Assembly: GCA_017427265.1 (NCBI GenBank)
Contig: JAFRTG010000027.1
Coordinates: 62,001 to 126,000, forward strand
Reading direction: 5' to 3'
DNA length: 64,000 nt
From: Oscillospiraceae bacterium
GTDB lineage: Bacteria > Bacillota > Clostridia > Oscillospirales > Ruminococcaceae
The notes under the pieces are model-generated. The model ran no database searches, was not told where the DNA came from, and saw nothing but the letters and a program-made list of their open reading frames with translations. The translations under genes were made by a program, and so were the position numbers. Every line of letters begins with the position of its first letter. The stretch's first letter is position 1. Below, piece by piece: positions 7,727-16,633 of this stretch.

Positions 7727-8097
7727 TGTCTTTTACTATCACTGATAACTCCGATGCTGTGATGCGTGCCTTGCGCGAGCAGTGCATGGAAGGTTTGCAG
7801 GAGATCGGAGAAGAAGCCGTGAAACAGGCTCGGAAAACGGTTCAGTCGAAACACCTTGTTGATACCGGTGATCTGCGCGATTCAATCCGGTATTCGCTTG
7901 GTCACGACGGAGTATACGTCGGAACCGACAACGACCACGCTGCGTTTCATGAGCTCGGAACCGGTCACTATACCGTACCGCACGCAAGTGAAAAATACGG
8001 CGTAAAGCCGCTGCACTTCATCCGAAATGCCGCTCGCGGCCACCGGAAAAAGTATACCGCCATTATGAAAAAAGCCATGGAAGGTGACGGAAGATGA
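7723..8097 (+). CDS. HK97 gp10-like tail/connector protein
   Basis: 124-aa protein of the HK97 gp10 type. Typical features are EEAVKQARKTVQSKHLVDTG followed by DLRDSI, the segment YVGTDNDHAAFHELGTG, and a basic C-terminus after PLHFIRNAA. The family acts in joining head and tail. It overlaps both neighbours by four bases, so the connector genes are translationally coupled. Confidence 0.85.
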   Translation: MMSFTITDNSDAVMRALREQCMEGLQEIGEEAVKQARKTVQSKHLVDTGDLRDSIRYSLGHDGVYVGTDNDHAAFHELGTGHYTVPHASEKYGVKPLHFIRNAARGHRKKYTAIMKKAMEGDGR

Positions 8098-8507
8098 GTC
8101 TGCTTGATCTGAATTTTGAGCCGTTCAATATCCTGATTGCTGCGCAAACAGACGACAATCAGGGCGGACAGCGTAATACATGGACGGTCGGAGAAGGATT
8201 CTCAGGCGTGGCTGTTTCTGCTCTTTCAGCGCATGCAAACGCAAAGGACCAGACCGCGAAGCACGCTGGAGCACCGGCTGCTGATCCTGAGTATACGCTC
8301 CTGACCAAGCGTGCCACACTTCTGCCGTTCCATGCAGTTGTACGCCGCGCCGGTGACGGGATGATCTTCCGGATCACCAGTGATGCCAAGGACGCCAAAA
8401 CGCCGAAGGGATCCCTTCTTGACCTGCGTATGCATGCAGCTGAGAAATGGCGGCTTCCTGACGGCAGCAGCTTGGCAGAAACGGAGGAAGACAATGACGA
8501 AAGCTGA
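8094..8507 (+). CDS. Putative head-closure / minor capsid protein
   Basis: 137-aa protein in the place of head-closure or tail-terminator-type adaptors. The mixed beta pattern and length fit but no diagnostic motif is seen. The 3' end overlaps the next gene (start 8494) by 14 bases. Confidence 0.65.
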   Translation: MSLLDLNFEPFNILIAAQTDDNQGGQRNTWTVGEGFSGVAVSALSAHANAKDQTAKHAGAPAADPEYTLLTKRATLLPFHAVVRRAGDGMIFRITSDAKDAKTPKGSLLDLRMHAAEKWRLPDGSSLAETEEDNDES

Positions 8508-8880
8508 ATGCTTGCACGCCTTCTTTTCGAGCTTCGGTCTGCGGGCGTATGAGGAAAGCAGCGTCCCGGCGTGGCTCGATGCAGTGCAAACTGTGGAGAA
8601 CGCCCCGCCGTATCTCACGTATGAGCTGGCGACGGATGAGTTCAGAGGCGAGCCTGTGCAGATTGCGGTGAACCTCTGGGACAGATCCGGATCATGGCAA
8701 ATGCTGAACGAACTCACAGAAACTATTTCCGCTTCCATCGGCAGATTCAAGCGGCTGATCTGTGATGAAGGCGTCATTTGCGTGACAAAAGGCACCCCGT
8801 TTGCGCAGAATGCTCCCGCCGAAGCTGATAACGACAGGCGGAAGCTGCTGCACATTGATCTGACATTTATCACGAATTAA
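8494..8880 (+). CDS. Putative tail-completion (tail terminator) protein
   Basis: 128-aa protein just before the tail tube gene, the usual place of the tail terminator. It has an alpha/beta make-up typical of that fold, with APPYLTYEL near residue 37 and a final hydrophobic strand LLHIDLTFITN. The start is ATG 8494, behind ACGGAGGAAG. A longer frame from 8380 would overlap the previous gene deeply and lacks a ribosome site. Confidence 0.68.
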   Translation: MTKAECLHAFFSSFGLRAYEESSVPAWLDAVQTVENAPPYLTYELATDEFRGEPVQIAVNLWDRSGSWQMLNELTETISASIGRFKRLICDEGVICVTKGTPFAQNAPAEADNDRRKLLHIDLTFITN

Positions 8881-8893
8881 GGAGGATAAAGCA

Positions 8894-9754
8894 ATGGGAA
8901 TTGATCTCACAAAGCTGGAAAAGATCACACCCGAGCAGGCCGGCAGCGTCCAGTTTGACAGCGGTCTGCTTGTGAAAAACTTTAACATCGAGGATTTCCG
9001 TCAGTCCCTGCTTGACGGTCAGGTCGGCGTTGTCACGAAAGACAGCTTCGGCGTGAATGTCAACCGCGAAACCATCAACATCCTGAGTGACCTGAACAAT
9101 GTCCATTTCGATTATATGGAGGGCCTTGTCACGACGAAGGTCACAACTCAGATCACGTTTACGCTCGCAAGCATGAGCATCACTGATCTGGCAATGGCGC
9201 TCGGCTCCGCAACGATCGACGGTGACAAGATCACTATCAAGTACGAAATTGCAGCAGCCGATTTCCAGAACCTCGCTCTGATCCTGCCGCTTGCAGACGG
9301 TGGCTATGTGATCGCACTGATTCCGAAGGGCTACAGCACCGGCGGTCTGAGCATCTCCACAAGCAAGGCGGCGGTCGGCGGGCTGTCGTGCACGGTCACT
9401 GGCTACAAATCGCTTGCTGACAACACGATCGAGCCGATCGAACTGTACCGCATTGCAAATCCGGATGCAAGTCTCGGTTCGATCACGGTTGCGTCCGCAG
9501 CGGGTACGACATCCGGAACGACCAAGTTGACAATCACCAACTACACAAAGCCTGCCGGCGCGACCTATGTCTACAAGACAGCATCCGGAACCGCTCCTTC
9601 CGTCACGTATGGTCAGATGCCTGATTACACATGGACGGAGTGGGACGGCACTTCCGACATTACTGCGGAAACCGGCAAGAAGATCACTGTTGCGGCTGTC
9701 GGGCAGAACGGTGCTCTGGCATCCGGCAATGCGACTGTAACTGCGCATTCATAA
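8894..9754 (+). CDS. Major tail (tube) protein with C-terminal Ig-like domain
   Basis: 286-aa tail tube protein. Residues 1 to ~195 form the tube domain, starting MGIDLTKLEKITPEQAGSVQ. Residues ~195-286, after NPDASLGSI, are a Thr/Gly/Ser-rich beta domain similar in style to the one on the capsid protein (both have SGTTK and a GTTYAYK/GATYVYK-like strand). Such domains decorate tail tubes in many siphoviruses and may hold the phage to carbohydrate or mucus. ATG 8894 follows AAGGAGGATAAAG. Confidence 0.85.
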   Translation: MGIDLTKLEKITPEQAGSVQFDSGLLVKNFNIEDFRQSLLDGQVGVVTKDSFGVNVNRETINILSDLNNVHFDYMEGLVTTKVTTQITFTLASMSITDLAMALGSATIDGDKITIKYEIAAADFQNLALILPLADGGYVIALIPKGYSTGGLSISTSKAAVGGLSCTVTGYKSLADNTIEPIELYRIANPDASLGSITVASAAGTTSGTTKLTITNYTKPAGATYVYKTASGTAPSVTYGQMPDYTWTEWDGTSDITAETGKKITVAAVGQNGALASGNATVTAHS

Positions 9755-9766
9755 GGAGGCATCACG

Positions 9767-10153
9767 ATGAAGACACTTGCGAACTGCACACCGAAGGAGT
9801 TTGCTGTGCAGACAGTAAAGATTGCCGAAATCGTCCGTCGGTATGTTGACGGCGTTCGGGCCATTCGCGCAAAGATGCCGAAACTCCCGAAGGGTGCGTC
9901 TGCTGAGGATATTCAGAAGGCCGGCATCGAAAACTTTTTCGACATCCTGCAATGGTGCATGGAAACGAATGTGGACGGCACTATGGAGCTGTGCGGTGCG
10001 GTTTGTTTCATGAGCGGTGAGAAATTTGCCGCTCTGGATCCGGCTGACGGTGAGGACGGTGTCACCGCTGTTCTGGATGTGCTGAGTTCTGAGAGGTGCC
10101 TGCATTTTTTCGATGCGCTGCTTCGGGCGCAGGGATTTATCAAGAGACTGTGA
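9767..10153 (+). CDS. Tail assembly chaperone, short form (gpG-like)
   Basis: 128-aa protein between tail tube and tape measure genes, the fixed place of tail assembly chaperones. The frame carries the slippery heptamer TTTTTTC in the correct phase at 10105-10111, so a fraction of ribosomes should shift -1 and make a longer product. The short form ends in TGA at 10151-10153. ATG 9767 follows AAGGAGG. Confidence 0.82.
   Translation: MKTLANCTPKEFAVQTVKIAEIVRRYVDGVRAIRAKMPKLPKGASAEDIQKAGIENFFDILQWCMETNVDGTMELCGAVCFMSGEKFAALDPADGEDGVTAVLDVLSSERCLHFFDALLRAQGFIKRL
10105..10111 (+). promoter_or_regulatory. Programmed -1 frameshift site TTTTTTC
   Basis: In the chaperone frame the codons read CAT TTT TTC, so the heptamer is T TTT TTC, which fits X XXY YYZ. 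The -1 frame then stays open to 10437. This matches the G/GT frameshift known in lambda-like tails. Confidence 0.75.
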
Positions 10154-10437
10154 TCGGCGCAGACCTCGCAAAGTTGGAATTGATCGGCATCGACTACCTG
10201 TACATGCTGTACGATTCCAGGCTGCGCGAGGTCTGCTTTCGCTCGTATGTCACAGATGCGCTGGGTTTCCTCGCAGGAATACAGGAACGCTGGGCTGATA
10301 AAGCATATAATCTTCTGCCTGTTCCGTTAAATGTTCAGGAGCCACCGGATGATATTGAAACACGTTCAACATCTGAAATCGCAGCTTCGATCATTGACGG
10401 TCTGGGTGCAATTCTGGAAAAGAGTGACAACGAATGA
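10105..10437 (+). CDS. Tail assembly chaperone, frameshift extension (gpT-like)
   Basis: The -1 frame read after the slippery site adds about 110 residues, beginning FFRCAASGAGIYQETVIG, for a fusion of about 223 aa starting at 9767. An ATG at 10096 opens this frame but lacks a ribosome site, so independent translation is unlikely. The gene ends overlapping the tape measure start by four bases (ATGA). In lambda the T extension binds the tape measure; the same is expected here. Confidence 0.72.
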   Translation, partial: FFRCAASGAGIYQETVIGADLAKLELIGIDYLYMLYDSRLREVCFRSYVTDALGFLAGIQERWADKAYNLLPVPLNVQEPPDDIETRSTSEIAASIIDGLGAILEKSDNE

Positions 10438-12674
10438 ATGTATTTAGTCTTTTCGCAAAAATCGGTCTTGATACCAGGGAATATGAAGCCAGTCTGAAGG
10501 GCGCAAAAAGCAAATTTTCCGGATTCGCAGACGGCCTGAAAAGTGCAGCCGGCAAAGTAGGAGATGTGCTTGCAGGCATCGGAAAGGCAGCTGCCGCAGG
10601 TGTTGGCGCTGCGAGTACGGCGCTCACGGCGCTGACGAAAAAGAGCCTTGATGCAGTTGCTGACTATGAGCAGCTTGTCGGCGGTGTTGATAAGATTTTC
10701 GGGGAATCATCGAAGAAGGTTCAGGAATATGCAAATCAGGCTTATTCTGAAGCCGGCTTGTCTGCCAATCAGTATATGGAAACGGTCACAAGCTTTTCTG
10801 CTTCTCTGCTGCAATCCCTTGGAAATGATACGGACGCAGCAGCTGATGCCGCGAATCGTGCGATTATTGACATGGCTGATAATGTCAACACATATGGCAG
10901 CAGCATGGAATCCGTGCAGAATGCCTACCAAGGGTTCGCAAAAGCAAACTACACAATGCTTGACAACCTGAAACTCGGCTATGGTGGTACGCAGGAAGAG
11001 ATGGCTCGCCTGATCAAGGATGCCGCCCAGATGAATGAGGAGATGGCCGAGCTTGGTATAACGGTTGATGCTGATTCCATGAGCTTCGGGAATGTCGTCA
11101 ATGCGATCAGTGTCATGCAGAAGCACATGAACATTGCCGGCACAACTCACAATGAAGCAGCAAAGACAATATCCGGTTCAATCGCATCTATGAAGGCTGC
11201 ATGGCAAAACTTTTTGACTGGTACAGGGAGCCCGGCGCAGTTCACTAAAATTCTGAAAGATGTTGTGACAAATATCAGGACAAACCTAAATGAAATCCTT
11301 CCGCGATTGACCGACGGTCTAACCGCGCTGGCTGATCAGATCGCGCCGGAAATCCCGCCGATAATCGAGCAGACACTTCCGTCCTTTATTACTGGTGCGA
11401 GTACGCTTGTTACAGGGCTTGCGAAACGTCTCCCTGATCTGCTTTCTGCAACTCTTCCAGCGCTGTCTGAGGGCGTTGTAAGTGTATCGACAGCGCTTGT
11501 CAGTATTCTGCCGGACCTTGTTACATCTCTTTCGCAGTCCATCCCGATCATCGTCCGTACAATATGGAGCAAGAAGGATGAACTGCTGGAAGCTGGAAAG
11601 AGGCTTATTTCCGCTGTGTTGCCGACAGATATAAGTAAACTTCCCCACTTCATAACAAGTGCAGCATCAGTTGCAACAGAATTCGCAGCTGCAGTGACTG
11701 CTCCACAAAACCTGAACAAGCTGACGGATAAAGCATTTGATATTATTGGTGCACTTATATCCGGTTTGACTTCATCGGATACACTCAATGCGTTTTTCGA
11801 TGAAGAAACAGGAGTAGGACCGGTCATTAAAAATCTTGTCGATGCGCTTGTGCATTTTGTGTATAAATTGGAGGATGCTGCTGACGATATCATTAAGAAT
11901 ATCGGTAATTATCTTAAAGACGAGGAAAACCGTGCTAGGCTTTGGGAAACTGCAAAACAGATTCTCATAAAACTTGGCAGTGGCCTTATTGGGAGCATAG
12001 AACATCTTGCTCCGTTTATCGTAGATCTTGCAGAAGCATGGGCCGAAATGTTCATCGGAGACATTGACTATGATGGAACAGCATCGCAGATTTTGAGTAA
12101 ACTCGGCCAAGCGTTTGTAAATAATATTAAGAGAGGTCCTTCTCATCTTGGGGAATTCATTTATGATATATCTCATGGGATCGAGGAAGAACGTGAGGCT
12201 GAAAAAGAAGCAGAAAAAGAAGTTGAAAAAGAGAAAGATGTAAAAAACTATCAATCAGGAACAAGAATGCTGCCCGGAAATGTTGCAGAGAGAGTCAGGC
12301 AGATGGAGGCGAGCGGAGCTCCGGCTATCGCTGTTAACGAGTATCTCAAATCCATTGGCATATCAAAATCATTTGCAACGGGATTCTATGCAAACCGTCC
12401 GACTATCCTCAGCGGTGTCCAAGTCGGCGAATCTGGCGCCGAGGCTTTACTTCCGTTAGAATCCAACACAGAATGGATGGACAAGCTCGCGGCTAAGATC
12501 GGCGGAGGCGGCGTTCACATCGAAAACCTGACTGTGGATGTGCATGTAGATGAACTGGCAGACGATTACAGCGTTAAGCAAGCTGTTAATTCAATGATTT
12601 CCGAAATCTCTGAGCAGCTTGCAGAACTTCAGATCCGTGAGAACCGCGGAATCGGATTGCCTTCGATGGCATAA
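10434..12674 (+). CDS. Tape measure protein
   Basis: 746-aa tail length-determining protein. It starts MNVFSLFAKIGLDTREYE, typical of the class, has alternating helical segments, hydrophobic stretches (Ala/Gly-rich, ~residues 45-70, and ~285-400) and a Glu/Lys-rich coiled segment near residue 585-605 (EREAEKEAEKEVEKEK). By the usual rule of about 0.15 nm per residue the tail would be roughly 110 nm. The C-terminal part with ANRPTILSGVQVGESGAEALLPL is common at the end of tape measure proteins. From about 11,300 the DNA is more AT-rich than the preceding genes. Confidence 0.93.
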   Translation: MNVFSLFAKIGLDTREYEASLKGAKSKFSGFADGLKSAAGKVGDVLAGIGKAAAAGVGAASTALTALTKKSLDAVADYEQLVGGVDKIFGESSKKVQEYANQAYSEAGLSANQYMETVTSFSASLLQSLGNDTDAAADAANRAIIDMADNVNTYGSSMESVQNAYQGFAKANYTMLDNLKLGYGGTQEEMARLIKDAAQMNEEMAELGITVDADSMSFGNVVNAISVMQKHMNIAGTTHNEAAKTISGSIASMKAAWQNFLTGTGSPAQFTKILKDVVTNIRTNLNEILPRLTDGLTALADQIAPEIPPIIEQTLPSFITGASTLVTGLAKRLPDLLSATLPALSEGVVSVSTALVSILPDLVTSLSQSIPIIVRTIWSKKDELLEAGKRLISAVLPTDISKLPHFITSAASVATEFAAAVTAPQNLNKLTDKAFDIIGALISGLTSSDTLNAFFDEETGVGPVIKNLVDALVHFVYKLEDAADDIIKNIGNYLKDEENRARLWETAKQILIKLGSGLIGSIEHLAPFIVDLAEAWAEMFIGDIDYDGTASQILSKLGQAFVNNIKRGPSHLGEFIYDISHGIEEEREAEKEAEKEVEKEKDVKNYQSGTRMLPGNVAERVRQMEASGAPAIAVNEYLKSIGISKSFATGFYANRPTILSGVQVGESGAEALLPLESNTEWMDKLAAKIGGGGVHIENLTVDVHVDELADDYSVKQAVNSMISEISEQLAELQIRENRGIGLPSMA

Positions 12675-12691
12675 CAGGGGAGCGTGATATT

Positions 12692-13417
12692 ATGAGCGGC
12701 AGCATTCAGTCTCCGGATTATTTCAGCATCAACGGCGTTCTTTCAAGCGCCGTTGATCTGTATTGTGATACTCCGCCCATCCCTCCGATGGCGAAAAAGC
12801 GTTTTACCGTGTTTCAGTTCGGAACGGACGAAGACGGCGTGTTTTCAGACGATTCATTTGAAAATGTTCCTTATACGTTGAGAGCGTATAAGTTCGGTAA
12901 TGTCTACGATGTGAGCGATATTTATGCATTCATGCAAAACGCGCAGCGGCTTGAAATCTCGCGCGATGAAGATTATTTCTACAAGATCAGAACCGTTGAC
13001 AGCATTACCCCTGAAATCAGGTACGACGGAGCGAGAGCGGATTTCCGGATCAGGTTAACGCTTGCTCCGTTCAGGTACCATAAAAGTAATGATGAGATTG
13101 CACTGCCCCAGGGCGGCATAATCGTAAACCCCGGTACAAGGTACAGCAAACCGATTATACGGTTGCAGAAAACCGGATCTGATCAGGCCACCGTCACGAC
13201 AAACGGCCAGCAGCTGAAGATCTTTGGCGCCGTATCCGGCGCAATCACAATCGACAGCGAAAGAATGATTGTTTACAAGACTCACAACGGCGTAAATACT
13301 GCGATCACGCAATACACTGACGGCCCGCTCCCGATGCTTGCGACTGGGAATAATCAGATCACAGTAAGCAGCAACATTTCGAGCGTCGGCATCGTGGGGA
13401 ATTGGAGGAATTACTAA
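12692..13417 (+). CDS. Distal tail (Dit-like) protein
   Basis: 241-aa protein just after the tape measure, the usual place of Dit, which forms the ring joining tail tube and baseplate. Typical pattern: SINGVLSSAVDLYCDTPP at the N-terminus, then RFTV-type strand (KKRFTVFQFG), and a C-terminal galectin-like part after residue ~140 with NPGTRYSKPIIRL. Assignment is by position and strand pattern. Confidence 0.78.
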   Translation: MSGSIQSPDYFSINGVLSSAVDLYCDTPPIPPMAKKRFTVFQFGTDEDGVFSDDSFENVPYTLRAYKFGNVYDVSDIYAFMQNAQRLEISRDEDYFYKIRTVDSITPEIRYDGARADFRIRLTLAPFRYHKSNDEIALPQGGIIVNPGTRYSKPIIRLQKTGSDQATVTTNGQQLKIFGAVSGAITIDSERMIVYKTHNGVNTAITQYTDGPLPMLATGNNQITVSSNISSVGIVGNWRNY

Positions 13418-13418
13418 G

Positions 13419-14234
13419 ATGGCAGCTGTAACAGTTTCCTCGTGGCCTGAGTTTTTACAAGCAATTCAGATTTCCGGCGATGATGTCCATTGCCCAGAAA
13501 ACGCCGTCTGGGATATGAACGAGATTGCTCCGGATGGTTTCATCGGCACTATCAGATTTGATTGTGCAAATGTATATGGGCATAATTGCACAATCAAAAA
13601 TCTGAAATATGACGGAAATATCAATTTCCACAGTGGATTTGGCATAATGTCGGATCTGCATTGGGAAAATATCATTGCCAATTCAGGAAATCAGCAGACA
13701 TTTTTTAATCGCGCAAACAGCGATGTATCATCTCCGACTGGATTGTCGCAAATGGTTTTGTGTAGGATTTCTGGGTATTTTACCTTTAACGGCAGTAGAT
13801 ATCCGTGCGATCCGATAGGCGGATTTGTTTTGTATCGCTGCGGAATCAACATTGAATCGCCAGCTGGGACGTTTAATATGCCTGCGAAAATGCAGTATAC
13901 AAACTTTATAGCACAACTTCCAAACGCATCTACCATACATGCATATGCTGGGCAGGGGCGACCCGGATTCGGTCATTATTTTAGCAATGTCATAACTGTA
14001 GCGCCGAATTGCGTAAACGACTATTCGACAGCATATGCAGACGGGTGTGTTTTTCGTGGAAGGAAAGAAAGGCTTGGTGGCTTTGGTGCTGCTTGCGGAG
14101 GAACGTATATGAGCTTGTATTGTACAACTGATATGGACGCAATCACGAATCCAAACGGAGTTGTCGGCGTGACAGAGACACAGCTAAAGGATGCAGCATA
14201 CTTGCAGTCGATCGGATTCCCGATTGGCGTGTAA
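13419..14234 (+). CDS. Beta-helix-like baseplate protein, possible receptor-binding protein
   Basis: 271-aa protein inserted between Dit-like and tail-endopeptidase-like genes. The N-terminus TVSSWPEFLQAIQ and short repeated strands (IRFDCANVYGHNCTIKNL and similar) suggest a right-handed parallel beta-helix, as in surface-binding or polysaccharide-active phage proteins. No catalytic motif is visible. It is more AT-rich than neighbours, a hint of recent exchange, as is common for host-range genes. ATG 13419 has TTGGAGGAA upstream. Confidence 0.55.
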   Translation: MAAVTVSSWPEFLQAIQISGDDVHCPENAVWDMNEIAPDGFIGTIRFDCANVYGHNCTIKNLKYDGNINFHSGFGIMSDLHWENIIANSGNQQTFFNRANSDVSSPTGLSQMVLCRISGYFTFNGSRYPCDPIGGFVLYRCGINIESPAGTFNMPAKMQYTNFIAQLPNASTIHAYAGQGRPGFGHYFSNVITVAPNCVNDYSTAYADGCVFRGRKERLGGFGAACGGTYMSLYCTTDMDAITNPNGVVGVTETQLKDAAYLQSIGFPIGV

Positions 14235-14246
14235 GGAGGTGGTCGT

Positions 14247-15623
14247 GTGGCATGGATCGTGCCGGAAGGCGGAACTCTTACGCAAGACCTTGCATGGCCG
14301 CCGTATGAAGCGCCGCTCAAGAACGAAGTGCCGTTTGGTTGCTGGACTATAAACGGCCTCGCAAATGCAGGCTATCCATACTGTGAGCTTATGCCTGCAA
14401 TCCCTAAGCTGCGTCTCAGTATTGTACGTCAAAATCAGTACATTAGCGTCTATGATACAGAAACTTCGAGGGAGGGATTCAACTGTAACGGCCTGGCGAT
14501 TCTCGCGCCGACGTCGGGCAGGGTGAAAGAAGCGGAAAACAGTGAGTACAACGTAACACTCGTGCATCCGATGGATGCGGACGGGAAATACGAGTTTCTG
14601 CAGGAATGGAACTATCTGAAGATCTTAGGACAGATCTTTACGATTCGCAAGCTGGACGCGGACTATGATGCAAGAAAGGTCTCCGTATATGCCGAACATA
14701 TATCATACCAGCTCGCAGATGCATGGATCTTCCCGCACGACGGGTCCAAGATCGAAGGCGACCGTCCGGCGGAAGTGCTGCAGGATATTATGACAAAAGC
14801 AACATACCTTGCAGCGCCCGGCCATATCATATATCCGTTCGAATATTACTCCGATATCGAAACGCTCTCACCGCCGTTCTCGAAGGAAGTCAGCGGTGAT
14901 GGCTTGACGCCGCTCGAAGCGATTATCGGATCCGGCGGCTTATGTGCTGCATGCAGCGGACTCTTGCGAAGAGATAATTTCTATTTATCTATCAATAATC
15001 CGATGGAGGACAGCAACCAGAATGCGTTTAACCTCAGAGTGGGCAACAACCTGCACGGCATAAAGAGGATAATCGACACAACTACCATGTGTACACACTT
15101 TACCGCTTACGACAATTTTGGGAATGGTATTAGTGTGTCGTATGCATCCCCTTTGACAAGGCAGTTTCCGCACAATATCGTGCGCAGCAAGCGGTTTACA
15201 TTTGAACAGCCTGACTGGAATGCCTTGGTGCGTGAGTGCTTCGCGTATTTCGGCGCGTGCTGTCAGCCAATCGTAAGCTATACGTTCGACATCGCTGACG
15301 GCAAAGGCAATCCGACATTTGACGACATCGACGAGCTGTATCGTTATCGTGTCGGAGACAGCGGAACGATCTATGACGAACGCATCGGCGGATCCTTTAC
15401 GCTGCGAATAACAGAAACTGAGACAGATGGAATTACGGGCAGGACAATCAGGTTCACCGTCGGCAATCGGAGGAGCTTTACACGTCCGTCAACTGCTCCG
15501 GTACAGATTGTTGGCAATACAACTGTAGACAGTGCGCTGCTCTGGATCCGGGACAAGAACGGTGTTGGCCTGATTGACCGGAACGGAAAATACTTATATC
15601 AGGAGATGAGTGTAAATGGTTGA
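14247..15623 (+). CDS. Tail-associated (prophage endopeptidase tail) protein
   Basis: 458-aa baseplate protein with the plan of tail-associated lysin/gp44-like proteins: an N-terminal region around NSEYNVTLVHPMDADGKYEF, followed by FLQEWNYLKILGQIFTIRK, then repeated beta domains, and a C-terminal block IRFTVGNRRSFTRP. It forms the baseplate hub and may help cell-wall entry. The start is GTG 14247, seven bases after AAGGAGG. The end overlaps the next gene by eight bases. Confidence 0.75.
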   Translation: MAWIVPEGGTLTQDLAWPPYEAPLKNEVPFGCWTINGLANAGYPYCELMPAIPKLRLSIVRQNQYISVYDTETSREGFNCNGLAILAPTSGRVKEAENSEYNVTLVHPMDADGKYEFLQEWNYLKILGQIFTIRKLDADYDARKVSVYAEHISYQLADAWIFPHDGSKIEGDRPAEVLQDIMTKATYLAAPGHIIYPFEYYSDIETLSPPFSKEVSGDGLTPLEAIIGSGGLCAACSGLLRRDNFYLSINNPMEDSNQNAFNLRVGNNLHGIKRIIDTTTMCTHFTAYDNFGNGISVSYASPLTRQFPHNIVRSKRFTFEQPDWNALVRECFAYFGACCQPIVSYTFDIADGKGNPTFDDIDELYRYRVGDSGTIYDERIGGSFTLRITETETDGITGRTIRFTVGNRRSFTRPSTAPVQIVGNTTVDSALLWIRDKNGVGLIDRNGKYLYQEMSVNG

Positions 15624-16230
15624 TGAAAGCCAGATGGGATTTATGACCCACAGCTATCAGGAAATTGATGCTGCGGTGGATCAAGCAGAAACAAACCGGC
15701 AGGCAATCGCGTCCATGCAGACTTCCAAGGCGGATACAAGTGCATTGACAGCAGAGCAAACAACCAGAGCAACGGCTGACAACAAGCTGATCGCAGCGCT
15801 CACGCAGCTGATCGACGTGGACGGGGCGGTGCAAAAAAACTTGATCAGCGTCAACAGCGGTACAACCCCGTCCGCGAACGGTTATTTCTGCGAAAATTTG
15901 CCGATCTCCATGCCGGCAGGATCGTATCATGTCAGCATGGAGCGAGCGGATGAGGGACAGCTTACCTTTGTCATCAAGGCGGCTGACAACACCGAGCTTG
16001 CACGATGGAGTCGCGCAAGCGGTGTGACATCTGTTTCGGAAGATATTACGATCAGCGCGGACGGTGCAAAAATCAGCGTGTACGTCGGAAACAATGTCAC
16101 TGTAAGTGATGCAATGGTCTGCGCAAAAGCATACTACGATATTTCCCCGGCATTTGTCCCATACGCTAGCAACAGATCAGTAACTACAGCAGAAACACAA
16201 CAAGAAGAATCGCAGGAGGAGCAGAGATGA
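15616..16230 (+). CDS. Putative short tail fibre / upper baseplate protein
   Basis: 204-aa protein. The N-terminal ~70 residues are helical with a coiled-coil pattern (QEIDAAVDQAETNRQAIASM), as in tail-fibre stalks that trimerise. The rest looks like a beta-sandwich (SMPAGSYHVSMERADEGQLT) that could bind sugar. It overlaps the holin start by four bases. Function is inferred from place and layout. Confidence 0.6.
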   Translation: MVDESQMGFMTHSYQEIDAAVDQAETNRQAIASMQTSKADTSALTAEQTTRATADNKLIAALTQLIDVDGAVQKNLISVNSGTTPSANGYFCENLPISMPAGSYHVSMERADEGQLTFVIKAADNTELARWSRASGVTSVSEDITISADGAKISVYVGNNVTVSDAMVCAKAYYDISPAFVPYASNRSVTTAETQQEESQEEQR

Positions 16231-16631
16231 AGAGTGTAATTAAGATTTTGACTGCCGTCGCAGGCGGGACAGCTGGTTTCCTTTTCGGGGAGACAGACGG
16301 GCTGCTGATCGCACTGATATCGTTCGTGTGCCTTGACTACATTTCGGGGGTCTTGGTCGGGGCCTCGAAACGAAAGCTCAGCAGTCAAATCGGATACAAA
16401 GGCCTGTGTAAAAAGGCTATGATTCTGGTTATCGTTGCGATGGCCCACATCATAGATTCACAGGTCCTCGGCGGCAGTAAGTCAGTCTTTCGATCGGCTG
16501 TATGCTGCATGTTTATATCTAACGAGGGTATGAGCATCATCGAAAATGCCGGTAAGCTCGGTTTGCCGCTGCCGAAGAAATTAAAGAGTTTTCTGGAGCA
16601 ACTGAGGGATAAATCGGATAAGGAGGAATAA
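16227..16631 (+). CDS. Phage holin (phage_holin_4 / toxin-secretion type)
   Basis: 134-aa membrane protein with three to four hydrophobic segments (residues ~5-25, ~30-50, ~65-85) and the family pattern ALISFVCLDYISGVLVG followed by KLSSQIGYKGLCKK. Such holins open the cytoplasmic membrane so that the endolysin reaches peptidoglycan. The C-terminus is charged. It is followed two bases later by the endolysin. Confidence 0.9.
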   Translation: MKSVIKILTAVAGGTAGFLFGETDGLLIALISFVCLDYISGVLVGASKRKLSSQIGYKGLCKKAMILVIVAMAHIIDSQVLGGSKSVFRSAVCCMFISNEGMSIIENAGKLGLPLPKKLKSFLEQLRDKSDKEE

Positions 16632-16633
16632 AG

